Shown: piece by piece, positions 35,414-45,332 of the stretch | Position numbering within the stretch: position 1 is the first letter of the stretch | Layout of the letters: every line of letters begins with the position of its first letter | From: Cryptomeria japonica | Taxonomy: Eukaryota > Streptophyta > Pinopsida > Cupressales > Cupressaceae | NCBI RefSeq assembly: GCF_030272615.1 | Contig: NC_081412.1 | Location: 684,148,583-684,208,582, forward strand | Length of the DNA stretch: 60,000 nucleotides | Reading direction: 5' to 3' | Position numbers and translations under genes: made by a program | The notes under the pieces: model-generated | The model's input: only the letters and a program-made list of their open reading frames with translations | What the model was told of the DNA's origin: nothing | The model's database searches: none

Positions 35414-35977
35414 ATATATAAGGTATAAAAGGAAGCCTACCCTGTCATTTGAAGGGGCCTACCTACAATTCAAGTGATCTCTTAGTTATAAAATCAATTC
35501 AATTCCAAGTGAATAGGCAATCAAGCATTGAAGGAGAATTCAAGTTGGTGCAGGTGAATTTGGAAGACAAAAGGACTCAATGAAGCCATTAAAGACTTTT
35601 GAAGGTCTTAGGAGTGAAGAGCCAATCAATTATGATGTCTTAAAGGGGCAGCCTTAAACAACACACACTAAGCTTTGACTGCTTAGGTGTGTTGTGGGCC
35701 CATTCCTTCCCTTGACATCCCTTCCCGTCTATTTCTGTTAAAAAGACAATCACCGTTAGAATTTGAATTCAAACAGTGTTCTCGCATTTGATTGCATAGA
35801 ACAAAGCAAATGGCATAAGAAACTCTCATCTACCTCGCAGCTATCATAGAATACCTCCCTGAGGAGATATTCTCATGTCCTTTCCTTCTTTATGTTGTCG
35901 ATGAAATACATAAGCGTCCTCACAATGCAGTCAATGCAACAAATAGATTTCCATTTCGATTAGTTTTATTTTCCAAC

Positions 35978-36350
35978 GTACTCTCTACCTGTGCCAAAAT
36001 GGGAGCTTTGGAATAGAGTATGGGCTTCCATCAAAGAAGAAGGTAAGGGCAATTAATATCAGATGCTTACGGTTGGAAATGCTCTGTTTGACATGTTTGG
36101 AAAATGTGGAAGTATAGACATGAAAGCGCATGAACTATTTAGTGAGATGCATCAAAGAAATGCGATCTAATGGAATGCTATGATTGTAGGATATGCACAA
36201 GATGTGTTTGAAATGGATTTAGAAACTTCCAACCAAATGTGATTAGTGAGTATAGATGTTGTAGTGCAACTGCCCAAGTACACATGCATGCAAAATATGT
36301 AAGCTTAGATAAGGCACATGAACTATTTGACATAATGCCTCAAAGATCAC
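35978..36350 (+). pseudogene. Pentatricopeptide-repeat (PPR) protein relic
   Basis: Frames read VLSTCAKMGALE, then VGNALFDMFGKCGSIDMKAH followed by ELFSEMHQRNAI-stop-WNAMIVGYAQD, and later LDKAHELFDIMPQRSPN. These are successive helices of PLS-class PPR repeats, which bind organellar RNA in plants. Stops and at least two frameshifts are present and no flanking repeats are recognisable, so only about two and a half repeats survive. Confidence 0.85.
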
Positions 36351-37748
36351 CCAATATCCAATGACGGTTGGGAGAAAGAAAACATCAATTTTTTGATAAT
36401 CTTAAATATTTTTTTATTCATCACTATAAATCTATTGTGAATTTAGTCTCAATATTGCAGAAATTTATTCTATTATGAATGCAATATTTAGGGATGTAAT
36501 CTTTATATTTTTTTTTTAATTAGGAAAAGGTCCTAATAGAATCCCCAACTAATTAATCTAGAGAAAGATACCACTAAAGAAAGAAATTCAATCCTCACCA
36601 GTATGGTCTTGAAGGATTTTAAGACACTTGGATTCCTATTTTGGCCTGCTTTTCCTTGACCCTATGTTAAGATAGTAAACTAGTTTGAGAGAATCTATTG
36701 GGTGGGAAATTGTGTATGGTTGCAATTATTTTCATGCATGGAAAGTGATTTAAAGTTTGGACCAATAGAGGATAAGTATTTCTTGAACCTTCAAGGACAT
36801 GTGTAGAGCACCGCATGGATGTTTCTCCATTATTGAACTCTTTGAATATGTAAGTAAATTATTTTTGGTTGATGACATAGTAAGTGTGGTATTTGTCTTT
36901 TCGATATGTTGTGGATAATATTAATCAAATATGGAATTTTTTTGATGCTATATACACTATGTTTTGGATTGAATTTAGGTAAGCGAAGAGGTAATGGAAG
37001 AATAAAAGAGGTACACAAAGGAAGAAGACTGAAATAGGTGGTTTGGGATGGAGGTTACAAGTATATATGATAATTCGTATGGATAATTTGTTGTCTATAA
37101 AGAGGCAAATAAGCTATCACAACTTCAACATGAATGAATTCCTCATCTACAAAAGCAAAAGGTACCTCTAATGGTTTCAAAATTTGTCAAAATAGTTATG
37201 ATATACCAAATAATCAAGTGGAATATCCTTTAGGTAACTAATATTATCTTCAAACTATTTATTTTGATTTTCGTCATATCCTTTCCATGTGCATTTCCCT
37301 TGGTTTTAGTCCCATTTTTTCTTTATTTTATTCAAAACAAAATTTATAGATTCCTCTACTTGTCTAACCACTCATTAATTGTTTGGGATTTTCATTCCAT
37401 TCACCAAGGTTGGCATCTATTCTAAGACTTTGTGTCATGGCCAAGCTAAATTATTTGCCTCTAGTTTCTCTCCAATCTAGTCACCTAGTAGCATGTGAAA
37501 TCTATCTCTTCCTAATTATTATTCTCTCCATCTTGTTAATGACCATTTCATTAATGAATCCTTCCTCATAATTTTGGATAAGTGAGACAATGTTAGCTCA
37601 AGGAATCTTTTCAATCCTCTTTCAAGATTCTTTCCCAAGTAATAATCTTGCATATTGGAAAATAAATTATGCTTCTATTTTTCCAAGCTACTCTTCCTTA
37701 TAATGTTTAGATTTATTCTAAAGTGCTTATTATGACTCATGTTTACTA
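36351..37748. other. Non-coding, nothing recognised
   Basis: AT-rich DNA with short chance ORFs up to the insertion site of copy E. Confidence 0.45.
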
Positions 37749-38018
37749 CTCTTTGTTGGCATATGGACACTCCAATGAGACATTGTGTGTGATTGAAGGT
37801 TTTGTCATTGATGACAACCTTGCAATCCTATGGCACCAGCAAGACATCATACCGGTGAAGAATTACACAAGCAAGACGGTTTGCTGGCATCAACAAGATC
37901 ACTCTACACTGGCACAGAAGAAAAGATGTATATCAGCATAAAGGCTAATAGGATTTTTGATATGTAATATTTTTTTTATTATTGTAAGCCGACTTGGCAA
38001 ATTGTAAAATGACTCTTG

Positions 38019-38027
38019 TATATAAAG
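38019..38027 (+). promoter_or_regulatory. TATA box of copy E 5' LTR
   Basis: TATATAAAG, repeated in the 3' LTR at 43816-43824. It places U3/R at roughly 38050. Confidence 0.75.
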
Positions 38028-38322
38028 GAGATCATTGTAGACATTTAAAGAGGTAATGTAGTGAGCATAAAGAAAATTATTAGGCAGACCTAATGTGCGA
38101 ATTATAGGTCAAGGGTATATGTAAAGAACAAAGTTAGAACCAGTACTGAATCTGGCATTGGAGATGCTATTGTAAAGTAGTACAGATCATTGGACTAGTA
38201 TAATCCTCATTGTAAGTCAGTGTGACTTCTCTTTGAGCAGTGAGCTCTAGGTAGTTGGCCTTCCTGCATGTGCAGGCCCCTATTATAGGTAATATTCTCT
38301 TATTGGCCAGTGAGTGAATATT

Positions 38323-38369
38323 GTGGGTCACAAATCCCACCAAGGTTTTTCTCACACCGGGTTTCCTCA
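38323..38369 (+). promoter_or_regulatory. Conserved two-hairpin element in LTR R/U5
   Basis: Hairpin 1: GTGGG...CCCAC (38323-38340). Hairpin 2 (38341-38369): an outer stem ending GG before five T and starting CC after three T, with a short inner pairing. Equivalent elements are at 11642-11688 (A), 20172-20218 and 25963-26009 (B), 14781-14828 (C), 15961-16008 (isolated LTR) and 27199-27231 (D, hairpin 2 only). It lies downstream of the TATA box and about 180 bases before the LTR end, so it would be in the RNA. Role unknown. Confidence 0.6.
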
Positions 38370-38552
38370 TTAAACATCTTGTGTTATGGTGTTCTTTTCA
38401 TGTGGATGTTTCTGATTCTGTTTATTGCATTAATTCTTGCATACCGGTATACTACTATTTTATGTTCTGCATGTTTTAACTTAAGAAATTCTTATCACCA
38501 GTTAGATACTTATTCACCCCTCCCTCTCAGTATCTGTGGGAATCCTAACAAT

Positions 38553-38564
38553 TGGTATCAGAGC
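38553..38564 (+). other. Primer-binding site of copy E (tRNA-iMet)
   Basis: TGGTATCAGAGC, two bases after the LTR end. Perfect match to the complement of the initiator tRNA-Met 3' end. Confidence 0.95.
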
Positions 38565-38621
38565 TTGGTCCTCTATTTTCAGAAGCCTAACAACTTGAGG
38601 AAGATCTTGACATCGGTAAAG

Positions 38622-39779
38622 ATGGAAAATCTGATGAAGCAACTTGAAGGAGTTCTTACTGACTATGATGCAGAGAAGTTGAAAAATATCAAATTAGAAG
38701 ATAATTTAAGAGCAACTCAAGATATCATTCAGGCACTTCAAGAAAATCTTACTGTTACAAGAAATAAGAGAAGAGAACTTTGTGAAAAATTGCAAAATGA
38801 GAATGATGAAAAGGAATCTCTTAATGATACGATAAGCAAGCTGAAACAAGAGATCATGACAACAAAAAATGAAATGCAGGATATGACTATGAGATTTTGC
38901 AAAGAGATTGAGGATAGAAAGAAGAATGAAGAAGAATTGACTAGAAGACTAAGTGATGCAGCAAATGAGAACACAAGACTTAGCTATGAAAATGACATGT
39001 TGAAGACAGATCTGATGCATACTCAGAATGACTCAAATGAACTAATGAGACAAAAAGAAATCTTGGAAAGGGAATTGGAAACTACAAATCAACATAAAGA
39101 AAAATTCAAGAAAAGCTCAGAAGAACTTGGTACCTTATTGAAGAATCAAAAACCTAAAGGTGACAATTCTAGAATTGGCTTTGAAGTTGGAGAAAGCTCT
39201 GGTACTACAAATACTCAGGATCACAACAAACCGGTAAGACCACCTAATGTTTATAAATTCAATGGAAAATGCTTTAACTATAATAAGTATGGTCATAGGG
39301 CAAATGAATGTAGATCTAGGAATTATCAGAATATCAATACACCCACTGGTCAATGTTCCAAATGCAACAAAGTTGTTCATAACTCTTAAAACTATAGAAT
39401 GAATGTGAGATGTTATATTTGTGGAAGATTTGGACATTTATCTAATCAATGCAGAACACAAACCGGCATAGGTTATGGGAAAGCTATTTAGAAAAATAAT
39501 GTCACTTGTTATGCATGTAACAAGATTGGGCATATTGCTAAATTTTGTAGAAGTAAAGGTACACCGATAGAAAACAAAGGTGCTAGCTTGAAGGGAAAAG
39601 AAAAGGTTGAAGAGGTTAAGTAAGAACTCTCAAAGAAATGGATTAGAAAAGCTGATCTAAATATTGGGAATACTCCTCCACCGGTAGAACCAACAAATGC
39701 TTCACCAGTAGGACAGAGTAATGCTTCACCAGTAGGACAGAGCAGTGCTCCACCGGCAGGAAGTTCTTCATCTAATTGA
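38622..39779 (+). pseudogene. Coiled-coil plus four zinc knuckles protein (gag-like) of copy E
   Basis: 386 codons in one frame from ATG 38622 to the stop at 39777-39779, with three internal stops (TAA at 39387, TAG near 39488, TAA near 39620) and no frameshift. Residues 1-210 are coiled coil. The knuckle region (about 225-320) has four C-x2-C-x4-H-x4-C units, some damaged (CFNYNKYGH has lost its second Cys). The C-terminus is a short SPVGQSNA / SPVGQSSA repeat. The Copia capsid fold is missing. An open frame extends upstream into the LTR, but the ATG at 38622 matches the start in copies A and B. Confidence 0.88.
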
Positions 39780-40080
39780 AGAAAATTTCCTTGAGGGTTT
39801 GGCAATCTAATGACACATGTGCTATTATTCCCTCAGTTAGAGATAAGAAGTTGAAAATCACTTATTATCGGCAAACAATGTTAAGTGAATACTTAACCAG
39901 CATGCAATTAATGTGGTGGATAGCGAAAAAGACTTTATAAAATAAGGTTTTGGCTCCATTTCATTTCACCGTGATTTCAAACTTTCAGAGAGCGCGAAGA
40001 TTCCGAGCTAAGGCATTTCAAGCAAGAAGCAAGCACACTCCAAGCAATCATCCATCCAGGACAGAAAAAGGTATTTAATC

Positions 40081-43000
40081 ATGGCATCCACCTCTGCAAT
40101 TGAATACATAGTGAACCCTACTGTTGTGGAAGTAATTAAAAGACCTAGGCCCATATTTCAGTTATTCCCCAAAATAGCAAAGAAGGATGATACCTTAGGT
40201 GCATTTTCTCAAATTCCTAAAGGTGTTGTATATGCTGAAGACCCTAGAATGTACATCCACTACAATATTGAAGAGTTAGGAGAAGAGGAAATCAAAACCA
40301 TGTATAAAACTAAGATATGTGATGATACCAGCAATGTTAAAACTGAACACAAGGTTATTGAAACCCTAGGATTCACATAAATCCTTAGCATTCCTGAATT
40401 TCCTAAGGATGTTATTAGGATAGTGTTAAGCAGAGTTCATGGAGAATTTTTCTAGTTAGATGAAATTCATAAGATCACCAAGGAAGCGGTAAAGGCTATC
40501 ACAGGGTTATTGGCCACCGGTAAAAGACCAGACAAAAACAAGAAGGTTTCAAAAGATTTAGTCATATACCCAACAGGTGCAACATTTGATAAGAGATCTC
40601 TAAGGGTTAACAATGTAAAGGATACAAATGTGAAATTCATAAGTATGATATTAGGTTACAAAGCCACTCATGCCAATAGACTTAACTCAGTTTCAAGTTT
40701 ATGCATCAAGAGTGCTTATGATATGATAACAGATAATGCAAAAATTAACATCTGTGAATGGTTAAAGGATGAACTAATAGACAACCTTAGAAAGATAAAG
40801 AAGGATAAGAAAGGAACATTCAGATTTGGAAATCTGTTAGTAAGCCTAATGCTTCACATAACAAAATAGGTTCTCGGTATAGGATATAAAGAACTAGGAT
40901 ATGACATACCGGTAGGAAAGCAATTGACAGAACTATTTAATACCATGGGTGAGAACAAGGAAAACAACATTCATGACTTTTTCCAAGCATTGAAGACAAA
41001 AATGAAGAAAAGGATAAGGTTATCTCAGAAAATTGTAGATAAATACAAAGATGATATATGCTTTGTTATTAAAAAGGATGAAATATGGATGGAAGCAGTC
41101 ATCCCAAGGACAATCTTGGTAACAAAAATGGGCTATGGGACAGATGACCACATAGTTGAAACTTATGCCAAAGCACTTCTGGAAGCCCCAAATGAACCTA
41201 AGGAAGAAGTATTTGGTAGTGCTGAAACCATAGAAAGCCAAATACAGTCCAAGAAAAGAGTGAAGAAGGTAGAGGCATTTATGAGGAAAGGATCCAGACA
41301 AGCAAAGGCCATTAAGGAAGATGTATTAAAGAAAATTGGCATAACTAAAGATGAGTTGGCAGCCCCACAACCTGAAGCTCATCTATCATCGGTAGGTACT
41401 TCTTCAGAAGGTGACATGCCAACAAATTTTAAAAGAGTTGTTAGGAAAAGAGATCCCTCACCGGCAACCACTCCTTCACCTAGAAGGACAAGGCAGAAGC
41501 AACAAGCTGTGAGATCTCCAGTCAGAAAGGTCACACCTAAAAACAAGCTAACTCCTAAGAAAAAGAAAAAGACAAAAACTGACTTGGCACCTCTAGACAT
41601 ATTACTAAATGAGATCACAGAGGAAGGAAAACTGAAAAACATAGGGAAAATTTATGACACCCTATCTGCTGATGAGAAAGGGCAAGTTGAGGAGAGTGTA
41701 ATACTACATATGGACATGTTCAAAACATTTTTGATGGAAGTTATCAATGAAATACCTGATGATTTATACAAAAGACTTTAGGCCAGAAGGCAAGGAGTGA
41801 TTGAATTAGACAAGAAAATAAAAATAGAAAAACTACTTGTTGTATATCCGGTAAACTCCCCAAAGGAAATTGATGATCTGATTGCTCAGGAAAACCAGAC
41901 TATTTTCTCCACTGTACACCGGCATATTTCACTGATGGCAGGAAGAGTTACAGAAGTTACAGAGGAAACAGAAGATGGTTGGGACATATTCTTGGTTGAA
42001 AAGGAAAAATAAGAAGAATACAGGAATCCCAAGCCTGTATATCAGAAGGATAAGGACAAAGGGAAAGGCAAAGTTGGTGGACCTCCAAGCTTAAAGGTTA
42101 AAGAAAACCTACCTCCACCTATAAAAATTACAACTCCTGAAAACCAACTGGTAGCAGAAAGCATGGATGTAGAGGATAGCAATCCAAATCCTGAAGTCCT
42201 ATACACTATAAATGTTGATGCCCAAAAGATCAACATAAAAATTGATAAAGATACAACTGAAAAGTCAGATATGGCTAAAGAGCCTCTAGTAACAGGAGAC
42301 ACAGAGCAACTGGCAGAGGATACAAGGAAAAAGATGGAATCTGAGGCACAAACAAAGAAACCAACAGAGCTAAAGGCTTCAGAACAAGCTCACAAGGAAA
42401 CAATGCCACCAGTAAGCAATGAAGCAGGAAAACTAGTGCTAAAAGAAATACAAACACAAACTAACCTACCAAAGGTCAATACAAGCATGGTCACTTCCAC
42501 CAGTACTCACACTCTTGGATCATCATCAACATTCAAGTCAACTAATGTGACTGAGGTATTGCTTGAATCCATTAAGAAAATAACTGACTGCAGTTCACAG
42601 GCCTATAAAGCAATATATGACTCAATACCAATTTTGAAGATAATTGCTCTTGATTGTAATATAGATAATAAAGATTCTTTAGGATAGTTGGATACATTAT
42701 GTAAATACATTTCTGGAAATATTGAGAAAATAAAGGAAGAATCAGTAAAGGACATGGTAGAAAAGGAGAAACATAAATTCTTTGAAGAAGAAACAAAGAA
42801 GTGTAACAGAGAATTTGACACACTTCTACCGGAACTATGTAGTTTGTTAAAAGAGTATAAAAATCTGTATAAAGAAACATGCAAAAAAAACTTCTTGACT
42901 GTAGATATTGACAAGAAAATAAGCAAGACACAGGATGAGATAAATAAACTTGCAGACAATTTTTTCAACTCACTGGATTCACTATCTGTTTTTGAAGATA

Positions 43001-43302
43001 AGTAAGCAAATTTTGAAGAAGAATTGCTTAAATAGGAAAGAGAGAAAGAGAGAATAATAAACAAGGCAAAACACTTGAGATCTAAACTAAGTCCAAGATT
43101 GGACTATCTAGCATCTCTGTGGAAGGAAATCTCAGAGGCATTAGCACAGGGAAGTAAAACACCAGCAGAGCAATTGCAACATCTCACCAGTACTATGAAG
43201 AGGACTGAAACAAAAATAAAAGATAGCAAAAATTTTATGGATAGTATAAACTTAATTTTGGGCGATCTTTTTCAGATAATAACTACCCAACTACAAGGTT
43301 GA
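40081..43302 (+). pseudogene. ORF2 of copy E, conserved 1,073-residue protein of unknown function
   Basis: One uninterrupted register of 1,074 codons from ATG 40081 (MASTSAIEYIVNP) to the TGA at 43300-43302. It is broken only by about eight in-frame stops (for example 40378, 40867, 41779, 42010, 42685 and 43003). Residues 1-400: mixed globular region with FRFGNLLVSLMLHITK and KKDEIWMEAVIPRTILV. Around 450-510: basic, with RRTRQKQQ and a KKKKK run (possible nuclear localisation). Around 660-830: acidic, Thr/Pro-rich. 830-1,073: charged coiled coil. No enzyme motif or membrane span. At several stops copy B has Gln or Trp codons, consistent with C-to-T or G-to-A decay. Function unknown; position resembles the Sirevirus env-like ORF. 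Confidence 0.82.
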
Positions 43303-43361
43303 GGATATGGATAGATGTAACTACAAACTCTACTAACATCTTGACAACCTTTGTCATTGAT

Positions 43362-43532
43362 GCCAAAGGGGGAGTAGTAGGATGAGAAAGTTCAAAGATA
43401 GGAATCACCTGCTCAGGGGGAGCCCTTCATATTTTTGGTAAACATTCTTTTTGGTAAACTTTTTGGACTACACATTTTGGATACTTTTTGAAATTTCTCA
43501 TGAGTGTTGCCATCAATGCCAAAGGGAGAGAT
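43362..43532 (+). other. Duplicated polypurine tract region of copy E
   Basis: GCCAAAGGGGGAG (43362-43374) and GCCAAAGGGAGAGAT (43518-43532), the second abutting the 3' LTR. Both follow an ATTGATG or ATCAATG word. Repeated polypurine tracts support assignment to the Sirevirus branch. Confidence 0.88.
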
Positions 43533-44336
43533 TGTTGGCATATGGACACTCCAATGAGACATTGTGTGTGATTGAAGGTTTTGTCATTGATGGCAACCTT
43601 GCAATCCTATGGCACTGGCAAGACATCATACTGGCAAAGCATTACACAAGCAAGACAATGCACCGGCATCGACAAGATCACTCTACACTGGCACCGGCAC
43701 CGGCACCGACATAGAAGAAAAGATGTATACCAGCATAAAGGCCAACAAGATTTTTGATATGTAATATTTTGTTTATTATTGTAAGCCGACTTGGCAAATT
43801 GTAAAATGACTCTTGTATATAAAGGAGATCATTGTAGACATTTAGAGAGGTAATGTAGTGAGCATAAAGAAAATTATTAGGCAGACCTAATGTGCGAATT
43901 ATAGGTCAAGGGTATATGTAAAGAACAGAGTTAGAACCGGTACTGAATCTGGAATTGGAGATGCTATTGTAAAGCAGTACAGATCATTGGATTAGTATAA
44001 TCCTCATTGTAAGTTAGTGTGACTTCTCTTTGAGCAGTGAGCTCTAGGCAGTTGGCCTTCCTGCATGTGCAGGCCCCTATTATAGGTAATATTCTCTTAT
44101 TGGCTAGTGAGTGAATATTGTGGGTCACAAATCCCACCAAGGTTTCCTCATTAAACATCTTGTGTTATGCTATTCTTTTCATGTGGATGTTTCTGATTCT
44201 GTTTATTAGATTAATTCTTGCATACCGGTATACTGCTATTTTATGTTCTGCATGTTTTAACTTAAGAAATTCTTATCACCGGTTAGATACTGATTCACCC
44301 CCCCCCCCCCTCTTAGTATCTGTGGGAATCCTAACA
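43533..44336 (+). repeat. 3' LTR of copy E
   Basis: 804 bases. Relative to the 5' LTR it has a GGCACC triplication (about 43688-43710), a longer C run near 44300, and a deletion of about 16 bases (near 44141) that removes the interior of hairpin 2. TATA box at 43816-43824. Confidence 0.96.
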
Positions 44337-44341
44337 CTCTT

Positions 44342-45242
44342 CCTATTAGTCTCATTCCAATATCTCCTACAAAAATATGGAATGATTACATTTATATTTT
44401 ATTTGTGTCTCCTAAATATCCACAAAATTTGGAACAATAATACAATTTTTTAATAATATTTAATTGTAAAAGAAAGGATTAAAATGGAAATAAACACTCT
44501 AAATAAATAAATCAGGGTTAAAGGGATAAACTAGGATCAATTCATGAAGGCAAGATCTGTTATCTCAAAATTAATAGATTCATGCAAGAAAAGAAATATT
44601 AAATCTAGAGATAAAATTCTTGAAAAATTTAGCTAGCTAAAAGCGAAAGAATGCTGTCAAGCTCTCATTTTCGCACAGAATAGAAAAGGTTGTAGAGGAG
44701 AAATCACTATTGAACTTACCCCTGTCTCATATAACCCTTTGTTGAGACCTCGCTCAGTAGGATTCCATCTAATCATTCATCCATCTTCTTACAGTCTAGG
44801 CCTTAGAATAGATTTTATTAACACTTCACCTTTTGCCCTTTTTTCAATTCAAGTTAGTTTAGGACAAAAAGCATCGCAAGATTGAAATATTAGATGATCA
44901 AGTTCCAGCTATTCAAGCATTCGACAATTCAACGTAAGTCCCCTTGTGATACCAGCAATCACATCAGCCAACTATGTTTATCCACACATCGTGACCCTAC
45001 ATACCAGAACCTTGGAGTTGTCTCAAGTGATCCTTAAGCGAATCTCCAGCATTTGAGTAACTTTGTTCAAGAGAGGATAAGATACTTTGGGGTATTTTAT
45101 TCTATGTTCGCATGTGCATAAAAAAACACATCAACACCTCCCACTTGTCAATGGATAAGCTAAAGTTGCTCTATAATGAATGGTTTATAAGGCACACCAC
45201 TTGATGAAGGTTTTGCAAATGGGGTGGCAAGTTGAATGGGTT
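44342..45242. other. Non-coding, nothing recognised
   Basis: AT-rich DNA without credible ORFs or repeats. Confidence 0.45.
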
Positions 45243-45332
45243 TGATCTTGGGACAATCTACATGGTTAAACATGCTTGATTTAGAGTAGTATTAGTATGG
45301 GTGACCTCCTAGGAATCCCTAATGCTTCACCG
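45243..45332 (+). repeat. 5S-rRNA-derived segment (Cassandra-TRIM-like or pseudogene)
   Basis: The 3' three quarters of a plant 5S rRNA can be aligned: GGTTAAACATGCTTG (box A region, 45264-45278), AGAGTAGTATTAGTATGGG, and GTGACCTCCTAGGAA (box C, 45301-45315). The 5' end is much more diverged. Upstream is a TTTATAAGG TATA-like word (45184). Plant Cassandra TRIM elements carry 5S sequence in their LTRs, which is one likely source; a 5S pseudogene or a 5S-derived SINE is the alternative. I found no second LTR copy. Confidence 0.75.

Larger units (their letters stand above)
34398..35547. repeat. Direct repeat pair (34398-34790 and 35174-35547)
   Basis: The two short palindromes lie in a directly repeated segment of about 380 bases. 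Beyond the palindrome the repeats share a GGTATAAAAGGAAGCCTAC TATA-like motif and a CAAGTGATCTCTTAGTTAT block. They differ at a few per cent of positions. The ends are not TG...CA, so they are not obviously LTRs. Confidence 0.75.
37754..38550 (+). repeat. 5' LTR of copy E
   Basis: 797 bases from TGTTGGCATATGG to AATCCTAACA. TATA box TATATAAAG at 38019-38027. The shared two-hairpin element is at 38323-38369. A GTAAGCCGACTTGGCAA word near 37985 is shared with the other copies. Confidence 0.96.
37754..44336 (+). mobile_element. Copy E: non-autonomous Sirevirus-like LTR retrotransposon, complete
   Basis: 6,583 bases, TG...CA LTRs, perfect 5-base target duplication CTCTT (37749-37753 and 44337-44341). 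Order: 5' LTR, tRNA-Met primer-binding site, gag-like ORF, ORF2, two polypurine tracts (43362-43374 and 43518-43532), 3' LTR. No pol domains. The two LTRs differ at roughly 35-40 positions over about 780 aligned bases by hand count (about 5%), so this is an old insertion. It is the reference copy of the family because neither ORF has a frameshift. Confidence 0.96.

Noticed and set aside
38310-38621. N-terminal extension of the copy E gag-like ORF into the LTR
   Set aside because: It crosses the LTR end and primer-binding site and is not present as a start in copies A and B; the ATG at 38622 is the shared start.
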